A DNA stretch of 64,000 bases from Lachnospiraceae bacterium (GTDB lineage: Bacteria > Bacillota > Clostridia > Lachnospirales > Lachnospiraceae): NCBI GenBank assembly GCA_902363825.1, contig CABJBK010000004.1:62001-126000 (forward strand), written 5' to 3'. A program made the position numbers and the translations under genes. Each line of letters starts with the position of its first letter. The first letter of the stretch is position 1. A model generated the notes under the pieces. The model did not search any database. It worked only from the letters and a program-made list of their open reading frames with translations, and was not told the DNA's origin. Shown here in pieces: positions 8,567 to 20,115 of the stretch.

Positions 8567-8599
8567 ATTATATCTGCCTATTCATAGTAAGTCAATAGG
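8567..8599 (-). promoter_or_regulatory. Promoter of the iscR-like gene with inverted repeat
   Basis: Minus strand TTGACT (8590-8595), 17-base spacer, TATAAT (8567-8572). CCTATT-N11-AATAGG (8577-8599) spans the spacer and the -35 box. The -35 region also overlaps the stop codon of the upstream MATE gene. Confidence 0.75.
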
Positions 8600-9950
8600 A
8601 TTTGTCTGTTTTCTTTCGCAGGTCACTGAAAAAGTAATAGATCACGAAACCGATCGATGTAACGATCCAGGTCAGCGGATAGGACAGGCAGATCATTTCC
8701 ACCGTTCTGTGATACGGCACGGCGCAGAAGATCCAGAGGATACGCAGTCCGCAGACACCAACGATCGACATGATCGTCGGTACAACAACCTTCCCACAGC
8801 CGCGCGACACACCGCTTAGGATCTCGATGCAGACATAGGTGATATAAGTCGGCGAAATGATCCCGATCATGCGGACTCCGACTTCGATCACCGCCGCGTC
8901 CTTCGTAAAGATCGACAGCAGAACTGCCGCGCACCCGACAACAAAACAGGACATGCCCGCCGCAATCACTGCCGCCATTCCAAGGCAGATGCGCACACTT
9001 TTACGGATGCGCTCTTTTTTGCCCGCTCCGAAATTCTGTCCCGCAAAGGTCGTGATCGCCACTCCGAGCGCATTCATGACCATCCAGAAGATCCCGTCGA
9101 TCTTGGCATATGCCGCCCACGCCGCCACCGTATCCGTCCCAAACGAATTGATCGCGGACTGGATCAATATATTGGACAGTGCGTAGGTCATGGACTGGAT
9201 CCCGCCCGGAAGCCCGATGCGTATCATCGGATCCAGATATTCTCTCCGAAACAGTATGCTCCCACGCTTTAGGGAATATTCGCCCAGTCTGCGGTTCAGT
9301 ACATATAGAACCATCGCTGCGCTGATATACTGCGAGAGCATCGTTGCGGTCGCCACTCCGGCAACGCCCATATGTCCGACGATCACGAACAAAAGATCTA
9401 ATACAATGTTTGCCACGCACGAAGCGATCAGAAAGTATAACGGTCTTTTCGAATCTCCCATCGCGCGTAAGATTCCGGATCCCATGTTATAGATCAGTTC
9501 CGGAACCAGCCCTAACGCATAGATCTGCATATAGAGCACGGACTGTGAGAGTGTGTCCGCCGGTGTGTCCATCCAGACAAGCACCTGTTTCGCGAAGAAA
9601 ATGCAAAAACACATGAGGAACAGTCCGCCTGCCACAGACAATGCGATCGCTGTCCCAATCGAATCCGATACGCCCTTTTTGTTCTTCGCCCCGTAATGCT
9701 GGGATATGATGACCGTGGCTCCCGTCGATACCCCGACAAAGAATCCGACGATCAGATTGATCAGGGACGAAGTGGAGCCGCCGACCGCTGAGAGCGCTTC
9801 TTTTCCCACAAAGCGCCCGACGATAACAGCATCCACCGTATTATATAATTGCTGAAAAAATGTTCCTATTAAAATAGGAAAGAAGAAGATCAAAAGCTGT
9901 TTCCAGATCACACCCTCGGTGATCTGATTTATCTCGTTGTTTTTTGTCAT
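8592..9950 (-). CDS. MATE family multidrug/Na+ antiporter
   Basis: Membrane exporter using Na+ or H+ gradients, 452 residues, the normal MATE length with about 12 predicted membrane segments. Family signatures include FFQQLYNTVDAVIVGRFVG near residue 35 and the internal repeat LPGGIQSMTYALSNILIQSAINSFG near 240. The ATG at 9950 has GAGGG upstream; the open frame extends four codons further to a TTG without a site. Its stop codon overlaps the promoter of the iscR-like gene. The substrate is unknown. Confidence 0.9.
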   Translation of the reverse strand: MTKNNEINQITEGVIWKQLLIFFFPILIGTFFQQLYNTVDAVIVGRFVGKEALSAVGGSTSSLINLIVGFFVGVSTGATVIISQHYGAKNKKGVSDSIGTAIALSVAGGLFLMCFCIFFAKQVLVWMDTPADTLSQSVLYMQIYALGLVPELIYNMGSGILRAMGDSKRPLYFLIASCVANIVLDLLFVIVGHMGVAGVATATMLSQYISAAMVLYVLNRRLGEYSLKRGSILFRREYLDPMIRIGLPGGIQSMTYALSNILIQSAINSFGTDTVAAWAAYAKIDGIFWMVMNALGVAITTFAGQNFGAGKKERIRKSVRICLGMAAVIAAGMSCFVVGCAAVLLSIFTKDAAVIEVGVRMIGIISPTYITYVCIEILSGVSRGCGKVVVPTIMSIVGVCGLRILWIFCAVPYHRTVEMICLSYPLTWIVTSIGFVIYYFFSDLRKKTDKSY

Positions 9951-10010
9951 AGTATCCCTCAAAGTAGTTCATCACTTTATCACAGCAGTTTTCAAAATCA
10001 TTTCTGTGCA

Positions 10011-10049
10011 ATAAAAAAACCGTTAATTCTTTTACCAAGAATCAACGGC
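10011..10049 (-). terminator. Terminator after tRNA-Pro
   Basis: CCGTTGATTCTT pairs with AAGAATTAACGG (one G-T pair) and is followed on the minus strand by TTTTTTAT. It lies 15 bases beyond the tRNA. Confidence 0.85.
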
Positions 10050-10063
10050 GCCCCTGCCAAGAG

Positions 10064-10137
10064 TCGATGCGACAGGATTCGAACCTGCGACCTCTGCGTC
10101 CCGAACGCAGCGCTCTACCAAGCTGAGCCACGCATCG
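10064..10137 (-). tRNA. tRNA-Pro (anticodon CGG)
   Basis: A complete cloverleaf of 74 bases. The acceptor arms are CGATGCG/CGCATCG. The anticodon stem CTGCG/CGCAG encloses the loop TTCGGGA with anticodon CGG. The T arm contains GGTTCGAATCC. The discriminator is A and the CCA end is not encoded. It reads codon CCG. Confidence 0.95.
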
Positions 10138-10234
10138 TTTTTTCGTTTCTCTGAAACGTGCTTAATTATACTAACACAGATGTATGGTTTTGTCCATACC
10201 TTTTTTCAACTTTTTTCATTTATTTTTCTTTCCG

Positions 10235-10273
10235 GAAAAAAGAACCGGGATGCTGCAGGCACATCCCGGTTCT
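10235..10273 (-). terminator. Terminator of the secreted repeat protein gene
   Basis: AGAACCGGGATG and CATCCCGGTTCT form a 12-bp stem (10241-10273) followed on the minus strand by TTTTTTCC. Confidence 0.9.
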
Positions 10274-10283
10274 GACCGGCTAT

Positions 10284-12149
10284 TTACTGGCTGACCGGAA
10301 ACTGTCCGAGATAGTGTCCGTCCGTATTATCCATGCTGTAATAATACGCACCATCTGAGATCAGCCCACGGGCAACCATTCCGTTCCAGTGGTAAAATAC
10401 GACTCTGCCATACGGATCATATCCCCAGCCGTCCGCCTTTATCGTACCGTCGCTGTTACCATATCCGTAGTCTCTTCCGTTCGCGAACCGGAACCAGCCG
10501 TTTTGTTCCATCGCGCCATTTGCATTCAGGTAATATACGTTATTTCCGACAAATGTGATCTGGTCTTTGTACAGATAACCCTGGGAATCAAAATAGCAGG
10601 TGTATCCCACACTCGGGCAATACTGGAAATTCGTAAACACTTCATGTCCCTTGGTATCCAGATAAATGATATGTTCTCCGTCCGGATGATAGGTCAGCCG
10701 GTCACGCATCGCCGTACCGTCTGCCTGGAAATAATAAGTGTATCTTCCATCAAATACAAACTGGTTGATGATCTTACTGCCATCCGCGCGGTACGCATGG
10801 ATCGTCCCGTCCGCATCTGTCTTATAATGGTCACCACTGTAATCGCATCCGGTGACTGCTATATTATCTCCCTGGCTCGCTCCGATCTGCTCCGATGCAA
10901 AAGACGCCCTGGTATCCACATACCCTTTGTTTTTACAGTTTTCCACATAAAAATACGGTGTAGTGCCATTATCCGACATCGTAGCGATCCTTCCACCGAT
11001 TCCGCCGATGGTATCATATTCCTGTACGTTATTTCCTGCCAGATACAGGCTTCCGGTGTTTCCACTGTTCTTTATGTAGATAGTTCCTGTACAGCTGACG
11101 GAGGTAGACCCAAACAATCCACCTAAATTTATAGCTGTGTTATACGGTGCATTTGTTTCCTGTTCCATTCCCATGATCGTTCCACTGTTCCAGCAGCCAT
11201 CCATCACGAGATTTGCCGGTGTCGGCACCGTAGCATTGTTTTTTCGCATACCATATTCTATATAGGAAATGATTCCTCCAACGTTACCGCGTGCGCTCAG
11301 ATTTCCGGTATTTTCACAGTTGGTATAGGACACCGTTGTCTGGGTACCCCGCTGCATGGCAACTCCTATGATTCCTCCCATATAAGTACATCCGGTTCCC
11401 GCCTGCGTGGTCTTTAAGTCTCCCGAATTTTTACAGTTGATCACAGAAACCGCGCTCTGCGGCAGATCATAATCGCCGTCATCTGCAATGATGCCTCCTA
11501 CCCGGTATGCATACTCATCTGCATTCTTTATCGTGATATTTCCTTTATTTACGCAGTCTGATACCAATGCTCCGCCATTGCTTCCGATAATACCGCCGGC
11601 TTCCGAGATCGTCCCATAAATATCCCCTTCATTGGTGCAGTTTTTTACGGTTCCTACATTCTGAGAAACAATACCTCCGACACGCACTTTTGCGCCATCG
11701 ACATTGATATTAACACGACTGACACAATTCTCGATCGTTCCGGCATTATTCTTACTGATTCCACCAATATCCAGATATTGCGTTGCATTTACATTGAGTG
11801 TTCCGTCAAACGTCACATTTTTCAATGCTCCCTGTGAACCGATATTTTGAAAAACGCTCTGTCCGCCGCTGCCTGCTCCATAGATCGTATGACCATTTCC
11901 GTCTAACGTTCCCTCCAGCTGGACTCCTCCGACCGGACTTGCACTAAGATCAATATCACATGCCAGTACATAATTTCCATACATGCTGCCGGATGACGCA
12001 TAGGATGCAAATTCCTGTCCGGATGAGATAACTGTCGTCCCGGCTGCATAAGTATCCGCAAACACAGTCATGCTACCACCCGCAACTGACAGAATTCCAA
12101 GTCCTGCTGCCATCACAAGCGCTGCTACTCTTTTCCTTCGTAATTTCAT
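10284..12149 (-). CDS. Secreted GLUG-like repeat protein with cell-wall-binding type repeats
   Basis: Exported surface protein of 621 residues, function unknown. A Sec signal peptide (MKLRRKRVAALVMAAGLG...VFA) ends near residue 32. Residues about 60-430 hold many repeats of the type NCxNxGxIxxxxxxxGGIxG, like the GLUG/beta-helix repeats of adhesins. Residues about 450-610 hold aromatic-glycine repeats (YYFQADGTAM, CYFDSQGYLY, YYLNANGAM), like choline/cell-wall-binding repeats. No sortase motif is seen, so non-covalent wall attachment is inferred. The ATG at 12149 has GGAG upstream and starts the signal peptide; the open frame to 12206 is probably not translated. Confidence 0.8.
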   Translation of the reverse strand: MKLRRKRVAALVMAAGLGILSVAGGSMTVFADTYAAGTTVISSGQEFASYASSGSMYGNYVLACDIDLSASPVGGVQLEGTLDGNGHTIYGAGSGGQSVFQNIGSQGALKNVTFDGTLNVNATQYLDIGGISKNNAGTIENCVSRVNINVDGAKVRVGGIVSQNVGTVKNCTNEGDIYGTISEAGGIIGSNGGALVSDCVNKGNITIKNADEYAYRVGGIIADDGDYDLPQSAVSVINCKNSGDLKTTQAGTGCTYMGGIIGVAMQRGTQTTVSYTNCENTGNLSARGNVGGIISYIEYGMRKNNATVPTPANLVMDGCWNSGTIMGMEQETNAPYNTAINLGGLFGSTSVSCTGTIYIKNSGNTGSLYLAGNNVQEYDTIGGIGGRIATMSDNGTTPYFYVENCKNKGYVDTRASFASEQIGASQGDNIAVTGCDYSGDHYKTDADGTIHAYRADGSKIINQFVFDGRYTYYFQADGTAMRDRLTYHPDGEHIIYLDTKGHEVFTNFQYCPSVGYTCYFDSQGYLYKDQITFVGNNVYYLNANGAMEQNGWFRFANGRDYGYGNSDGTIKADGWGYDPYGRVVFYHWNGMVARGLISDGAYYYSMDNTDGHYLGQFPVSQ

Positions 12150-12249
12150 TGTCTTTTCTCCACATTTTCCGTCTATTCTTTTGAATATCCAAAAATATTT
12201 TACCATGTGATATGCATCTTTAAAACAACTTTTTCATTATTTCCACAAA

Positions 12250-12286
12250 AAAAAACAGAGATCCCTTTTTCGGAATCTCCGTTTTT
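12250..12286. terminator. Terminator after bglA
   Basis: CGGAGATTCC...GGGATCTCTG hairpin on the minus strand followed by a run of T. An A-run on the other side makes it possibly bidirectional. Confidence 0.75.
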
Positions 12287-12299
12287 TATGCTCTATATT

Positions 12300-15658
<3,359 letters not shown>

Positions 15659-15722
15659 ATGAGCTACCCCCTTCTCCAATTTTTATTTTTTGTTTTTCTG
15701 CACCCGGTTGCTTTGTGATTTT

Positions 15723-15752
15723 ATTATAGCGCATTCTGTGAAAAACGCTATA
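15723..15752 (-). promoter_or_regulatory. Operator overlapping the bglP promoter
   Basis: The -10 box TATAAT (15723-15728) overlaps one arm of TATAGCG-N14-CGCTATA (15725-15752). No good -35 box is present. This fits a repressed or activator-dependent promoter; the RpiR-type protein encoded next door is the likely binder. Confidence 0.6.
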
Positions 15753-15800
15753 TTTTGCGGCTCTTTAGGAAAACGTCTGCACCAAAGAAATTTGTTACCG

Positions 15801-15838
15801 AAAAAAAACAGGGTGTTTCTCTTTTCTGAAACATCCTG
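15801..15838 (-). terminator. Terminator between the RpiR gene and bglP
   Basis: CAGGATGTTTC and GAAACACCCTG pair (one mismatch) and are followed on the minus strand by eight T. It separates the regulator from the PTS operon. Confidence 0.8.
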
Positions 15839-15860
15839 CGTTCTTTTCTTCCTGTCCCGG

Positions 15861-16613
15861 TTATGAGATCTCCGCCATGAGCCGCCGCCCAAGCGCCTCT
15901 AAGAGATAAAGTACCGGAACCTGTGTGGTAATATTATATTCTCCTTTGATCATCCGCTCCGTCACATAGTAGGCGAGATGGTAATCCGACATCTTTGCCA
16001 GTGTATTGGAAACTCCGTTTGTGATACTTAAGATCTTACATCCATGCTCCTTAAAGTGCATGACCTGGCTGATCACTTCCTGCGTCTCGCCGGACTCGGA
16101 CAACGCAATCACCAGCGCATCTTCCCGGTCTCCGCCGATCGGATAATACGGATCTTCGATATACTGGCTGTACTTGCCCAGATTGGAAAAATACCGCGCA
16201 CCGTATTTGCCGAGGATCCCGGAAGTCCCGATCCCCACAAAGATCAGCTGCTTTGCCGCTTTGATATGCATGGCATACTCATTCATCTGTTCTTCATAGC
16301 GTGTCGATGTCACCGTCCGGAAAAAGTTCGTCAGCTCGTCCACGCTCTCATCCATTCTGGCTTTGCTTTTGTGCTCTTTTTCTTCCTTTAAAAACATCTT
16401 GAACTGCACACGGAATTCGGAGTACCCGTCGCATCCCGCCTTTTTACAGAACCGTACCACTGTAGATGTGGAAACATGTACCGCCTCCGCCAGTTCCCGT
16501 ATCGTCATATACTGTACTTCATGCCTGTGTTCCATCACATAATTGTATACAAGCATCTCGAGATTGTTAAATGACTGTAATACCTCATAACTGAACATAT
16601 GATCTGTTTTCAC
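15861..16613 (-). CDS. RpiR/MurR family regulator with SIS domain
   Basis: Transcription regulator of up to 250 residues. The N-terminal HTH_6 domain (about 5-80) includes MTIRELAEAVHVSTSTVVRFCKKAG. The C-terminal SIS domain (about 115-245) has FVGIGTSG and the phosphosugar-binding serine run LSESGETQEV. It probably senses a phosphosugar from the adjacent beta-glucoside PTS and controls bglP-bglA. The first codon is uncertain: GTG at 16613 or ATG at 16598; neither has a strong ribosome binding site. Confidence 0.9.
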   Translation of the reverse strand: MKTDHMFSYEVLQSFNNLEMLVYNYVMEHRHEVQYMTIRELAEAVHVSTSTVVRFCKKAGCDGYSEFRVQFKMFLKEEKEHKSKARMDESVDELTNFFRTVTSTRYEEQMNEYAMHIKAAKQLIFVGIGTSGILGKYGARYFSNLGKYSQYIEDPYYPIGGDREDALVIALSESGETQEVISQVMHFKEHGCKILSITNGVSNTLAKMSDYHLAYYVTERMIKGEYNITTQVPVLYLLEALGRRLMAEIS

Positions 16614-16657
16614 TTTCTATATTGATGCTACCATTTTACCATCAATCCGGTATTTTT

Positions 16658-17752
16658 TCAAACCGCTGTTTCCGCGATCAGCTCCTGCATGAGCTTGTGT
16701 ACGGTCGTCATTTCATGGATCCGCCCGGTATTCGCCCCGCAGAAGATCAGTCCGTTTTTCACATCCCCCTTTACCGCATCGATCAGTGCCTTGGTAATGC
16801 AGTATGGCACTTTTGCCGGATTGCATTTTTCCAGACAGTTGTAACACTTTAAAACGGACTGTTTCGATCCTTTGATCCGCTCTAAAAAAGCGTTGCGCAG
16901 TGCCCGCCCCGGCATGCCGACTGGACTTTTTATGATCTCGATATCCTCATTTTTCGCCTGAATGTACGCCTGCTTATACGCCTCGGAGGCATCACACTCT
17001 TCGGTCGCCACAAAGCGGCTTGCGATCTGCACGCCATCCGCGCCAAGCTCTAACGCATGACAGATGTCTTTTCCATCATAGATGCCGCCCGCGACAATGA
17101 CCGGGATCTCCCTCTCGAATTTTTCCTCATATGCTTTCTTGCAGGCAAGGATCTGTTGCACTTCGCCGTCAAAATCGATCGCTCCCACATCCTTTAACTG
17201 TTCATCGGAAAATCCCAGATGCCCACCGGCTTTCGGTCCCTCGATCACAATGAAATCCGCAGTTCTCTTATAATGATGATCCCACATCTTTAAGATCAGC
17301 TGTGTCGCGCGCTTTGAGGAAACGATCGGCGCGATCTTCGTCTTACAGGTCTCACTGACCAGCTCCGGCAGATTCATCGGAAGCCCCGCTCCGCTGATGA
17401 TCACATCCGCCCCTGCCGCGACCGCTTCCTTTACATGCCCCTTATAGTGCTTTAACGCGACCATGATATTTACCCCGATCAGTCCGTTTCCACAGGCGAT
17501 CTCCTTCGCCCGCGCAAGATGTCTGCGGATCGCCAGACGGTTGCAGCCCGCCTGATCTTCCTCAAAACCGTCCTCGTCATACCCGATCTGCGCCGTTGAA
17601 ATAATGCCGACTCCGCCTTCTTTCGCGACGGCTCCCGCCAGACTGCTGCGGCTGATCCCGACTCCCATGCCGCCCTGGATAATCGGCACTTCCGCCTCCA
17701 GCTCTCCGATCTTAAGTGGTTTCCCCGTCCATCTATATTCCTCTGCTGCCAT
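16658..17752 (-). CDS. FabK/nitronate monooxygenase family flavoprotein
   Basis: FMN-dependent TIM-barrel oxidoreductase of 364 residues. Family marks are PIIQGGMGVGIS near 25, EGPKAGGHLGF (the catalytic or flavin-contacting His) near 195, and VIVAGGIYDGKD and GADGVQIASRFVATEEC further on. The C-terminal 60 residues carry a cysteine cluster (KCYNCLEKCNP...YC) absent from short family members. Annotation as enoyl-ACP reductase II or nitronate monooxygenase cannot be settled by sequence. A perfect palindrome like FabT sites overlaps its transcription start and favours a lipid-related role. GGAGGAGAAGGAT fixes the ATG at 17752. Confidence 0.82.
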   Translation of the reverse strand: MAAEEYRWTGKPLKIGELEAEVPIIQGGMGVGISRSSLAGAVAKEGGVGIISTAQIGYDEDGFEEDQAGCNRLAIRRHLARAKEIACGNGLIGVNIMVALKHYKGHVKEAVAAGADVIISGAGLPMNLPELVSETCKTKIAPIVSSKRATQLILKMWDHHYKRTADFIVIEGPKAGGHLGFSDEQLKDVGAIDFDGEVQQILACKKAYEEKFEREIPVIVAGGIYDGKDICHALELGADGVQIASRFVATEECDASEAYKQAYIQAKNEDIEIIKSPVGMPGRALRNAFLERIKGSKQSVLKCYNCLEKCNPAKVPYCITKALIDAVKGDVKNGLIFCGANTGRIHEMTTVHKLMQELIAETAV

Positions 17753-17791
17753 ATCCTTCTCCTCCGATATCCTCTTTTTACAGATTTGTTC

Positions 17792-17816
17792 AAATAGTTT
17801 GACTGTCAAACTATTT
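17792..17816. promoter_or_regulatory. Perfect 25-bp palindrome, FabT-like operator
   Basis: Twelve-base perfect arms (AAATAGTTTGAC and its complement) around one central base, placed directly after the -10 box. The TTTGAC-N-GTCAAA core resembles the sites of the MarR-family fatty-acid regulator FabT. No marR-type gene is in the window. Confidence 0.8.
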
Positions 17817-17818
17817 TT

Positions 17819-17847
17819 AGTATATTGCAGTTTCGTTTTTGTGTCAA
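17819..17847 (-). promoter_or_regulatory. Sigma-A promoter of the FabK-like gene
   Basis: Minus strand TTGACA (17842-17847), 17-base spacer, TATACT (17819-17824). Confidence 0.85.
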
Positions 17848-17901
17848 TGTTTTATTGCAATGTTTTCTATTTTATGTAGTTTCGATTACTATATTCATGT
17901 T

Positions 17902-17944
17902 AAAAAAGGCGGCAGAAAGCTCTTTTAAAAGCTCCTGCCACCCG
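17902..17944 (-). terminator. Terminator of the nitroreductase gene
   Basis: GGTGGCAGGAGCTTTT pairs with AAAAGAGCTTTCTGCCGCC (bulged) and is followed on the minus strand by TTTTTTA. Confidence 0.85.
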
Positions 17945-17951
17945 TCTTTCT

Positions 17952-18470
17952 TTACAATTTATCGTAGGAAACCAGCTGTTTTACCGGAATTCTTGTCTTT
18001 TCGTGACGATCTTCATCCGGCGCATTCTCGTTGGCATATCCGATGACCAGAATGTTAACCGGCTCAAGATTATCCGGAAGCGCAAATTCCTCTTTGATGA
18101 CATCCGGCTTAAAATAACACACCCATACACTGCCAAGCCCAAGCTCCGTTGCCTGTAACATCATATGATCCGTCAAAATCGATGCGTCTATGTCGCAGGT
18201 ATTCTTATGATCGAAGGGGCGCACCCACGCTTTGTCGTGATCCGCGCATACTATGACCGCCAACGGTGCATTATAAATATTTGCCGCTTTCCCGACTTTT
18301 TGTAATGCTTCCTTGCTCTGCGCCACAATAAGATGCACCGGCTGTAGGTTCGCTGCCGTTGGTGCCACATATGCTGCTTCTAAAATCTGTTCCAGTTTCT
18401 CCGCTTCTACTTTCTGTTCTGTGTAATTCCTCACAGAATAACGTTTTTTTGCAATATCCAAAAATTCCAT
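17952..18470 (-). CDS. Nitroreductase family protein
   Basis: FMN-dependent NAD(P)H oxidoreductase of 172 residues, cytoplasmic. Family marks are the start MEFLDIAKKRYSVRNYTEQKV, the AAYVAPTAANLQPVHLIV segment near 35, and GLGSVWVCYF near 112. Short members of this group often bind flavin as dimers and reduce quinones or nitro compounds; the natural substrate is not predictable. It is divergent from an HxlR-type regulator with overlapping promoters, a common pair for electrophile or redox stress response. Confidence 0.9.
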   Translation of the reverse strand: MEFLDIAKKRYSVRNYTEQKVEAEKLEQILEAAYVAPTAANLQPVHLIVAQSKEALQKVGKAANIYNAPLAVIVCADHDKAWVRPFDHKNTCDIDASILTDHMMLQATELGLGSVWVCYFKPDVIKEEFALPDNLEPVNILVIGYANENAPDEDRHEKTRIPVKQLVSYDKL

Positions 18471-18519
18471 TTATCATTCCTCCTATTTGTGATTGTTCTT
18501 CTGGCCAGCCTGTACTATA

Positions 18520-18569
18520 ATTATATCCTGAATATCTTATTTAACAAGAACGCACTATTTTGGTATATA
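18520..18569. promoter_or_regulatory. Overlapping divergent promoters of nitroreductase and hxlR
   Basis: Plus strand TTAACA (18541-18546), 17-base spacer, TATATA (18564-18569) drives the HxlR gene. Minus strand TTGTTA (18542-18547), 16-base spacer, TATAAT (18520-18525) drives the nitroreductase. The two -35 boxes occupy the same bases, so one bound regulator could control both. Confidence 0.7.
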
Positions 18570-18596
18570 CTACCTAAAAGGAAAGGATGATTTATT

Positions 18597-18929
18597 ATGG
18601 AAGAAAAATGTTCCGGTTTTACCTGTCCGGTGGAAGCGACCATCCAGCTGATCGGCGGAAAATATAAAGCCATCATTCTCTGGCATCTGATGCATCAGAC
18701 ACTGCGCTACAGTGAACTTCACAAACGTATGCCAAAAGCTACCGATAAAATGCTGGCCCAGCAGCTGCGGGAACTGGAAAAAGACGGACTCATCCACAGG
18801 GAAGTTTATCCTGTTGTTCCGCCAAAGACAGAATATTCCCTGACCGATCTCGGCAAGACACTTGCCCCGATCCTGGATGCCATGTGTAACTGGGGGCGTG
18901 ACTATCTGGGGGAAGATTCCCAAAAATAA
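18597..18929 (+). CDS. HxlR family transcriptional regulator
   Basis: Winged-helix DNA-binding protein of 110 residues. It shows the HxlR pattern CPVEATIQLIGGKYKAIILWHL, then LRYSELHKRMPKATDKMLAQQLRELEKDGLIHREVYPVVPPKTEYSLTDLGKTL. Cys10 (FTCPVE) is the conserved N-terminal cysteine used for redox or aldehyde sensing in this family; a second cysteine is at about 5. It probably regulates the divergent nitroreductase. Confidence 0.93.
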   Translation: MEEKCSGFTCPVEATIQLIGGKYKAIILWHLMHQTLRYSELHKRMPKATDKMLAQQLRELEKDGLIHREVYPVVPPKTEYSLTDLGKTLAPILDAMCNWGRDYLGEDSQK

Positions 18930-19001
18930 CTGCTACACATCAAAACTGTTTTCATCCTCATAAGTCGTCAAAAAATACGTCTGTTCCCTTTGCATTATAT
19001 T

Positions 19002-19030
19002 GCGAAAAGGGCGGTCACACAACCGCCCCA
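19002..19030. terminator. Terminator of the diguanylate cyclase gene
   Basis: GGGCGGT and ACCGCCC form a 7-bp GC stem with a 6-base loop, followed on the minus strand by TTTTCG. Confidence 0.75.
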
Positions 19031-19045
19031 AATGTTACTTATTCC

Positions 19046-20077
19046 CTATTCCTGGTATATCACTACCTGATTTCTTCCGTTATTCTTTGCCTCATATAAT
19101 GCAGTGTCCGCATTTTTGATGGTCTTCTGGTAATCCCCGCCATCGTATACCGCAACACCGATCGATATCGTAATCTTCCCGACCGCAAGTTCGAGCTGCT
19201 CCACTGCTTTTCGAAATTCCTGTACATGCGCTTTGAGATTGCCGTCCCGGTTCTTCATGACAATGATAAATTCTTCACCGCCCCAGCGAACCAGATACTC
19301 GCTCGGATTCAATTTTGACCGCACTGCTTCCGTCACTTTGACCAGCACCTCGTCACCGGCAACATGTCCATAGGTATCGTTTACATGTTTGAATTTATCG
19401 AGATCATACAGGGCAACCGCCATCTGTTCCCCGGCATCACGGACAAAATGATTTCCCTCATCTACCAGCGAAGTAAGGAGATTTCTGTTGTACGCTCCGG
19501 TCAGCATATCGTGCTTTAAGTTCTCTTCCAGTTTCTTTTTCATCACCAGCTGATCCCTGAATGTCCGCTCGATCGCGACGTCAAATACACAGATCCCGAT
19601 ATAAAGCGGAATGCCCAGCAAGAACATCATCGCAAAATCCGGATAATGCAAAAAGGTATTTGCAATGCCGATATCCACAAATAAAAGTCCCTGTCCGACG
19701 ACCGCGCCCGAGATTGGTGCCGCGATCCCGAAAATAAAGGAACAGAACAAAATGATGAAAAAACCGACACACGCGTATCTCAAATCTTCCAGATAATAGC
19801 ATGCCCATATCGTACACCACATGACGCTGTGCCCAAACACATAGGTCATTGTCACCATGATCCGGTAGTCCTTCGTGCGCTTATTTGCCCACATGAATAC
19901 CAGAAACGGCAGAATGATCGCCATGCGCGCAAGCAGTGTCGCCGTTGTGAATCTTCCGAACAGATAACAATCGGAGAAAAAGTACGCGACTGACAGCACG
20001 CACGCCGCGATCACAACCCACATGTTCATGCTTCTGTAATATTCGTATTTTGCCTGATAAAATTCCTGTTTGCTCAT
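19046..20077 (-). CDS. Membrane diguanylate cyclase (GGDEF)
   Basis: Makes cyclic di-GMP from two GTP. The 343 residues have five or six membrane helices (about 20-165) with no extracellular domain. A complete GGDEF domain follows (about 180-340), with DKFKHVNDTYGHVAGDEVL and the active-site motif RWGGEEF. The inhibitory I-site RxxD, expected just before the GGEEF motif, is not present (NPSE instead), so product inhibition at that site is unlikely. The signal sensed is unknown. An HD-GYP protein at 34589 may be an antagonist. Confidence 0.93.
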   Translation of the reverse strand: MSKQEFYQAKYEYYRSMNMWVVIAACVLSVAYFFSDCYLFGRFTTATLLARMAIILPFLVFMWANKRTKDYRIMVTMTYVFGHSVMWCTIWACYYLEDLRYACVGFFIILFCSFIFGIAAPISGAVVGQGLLFVDIGIANTFLHYPDFAMMFLLGIPLYIGICVFDVAIERTFRDQLVMKKKLEENLKHDMLTGAYNRNLLTSLVDEGNHFVRDAGEQMAVALYDLDKFKHVNDTYGHVAGDEVLVKVTEAVRSKLNPSEYLVRWGGEEFIIVMKNRDGNLKAHVQEFRKAVEQLELAVGKITISIGVAVYDGGDYQKTIKNADTALYEAKNNGRNQVVIYQE

Positions 20078-20115
20078 CCTTTGTACAACCTCTGTTCCCT
20101 GTTATATGACTGCGG

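Noticed and set aside
10389..11126. Plus-strand open frame of 245 codons
   Set aside because: Antisense to the secreted repeat protein; the apparent coding property comes from the repeats on the other strand.
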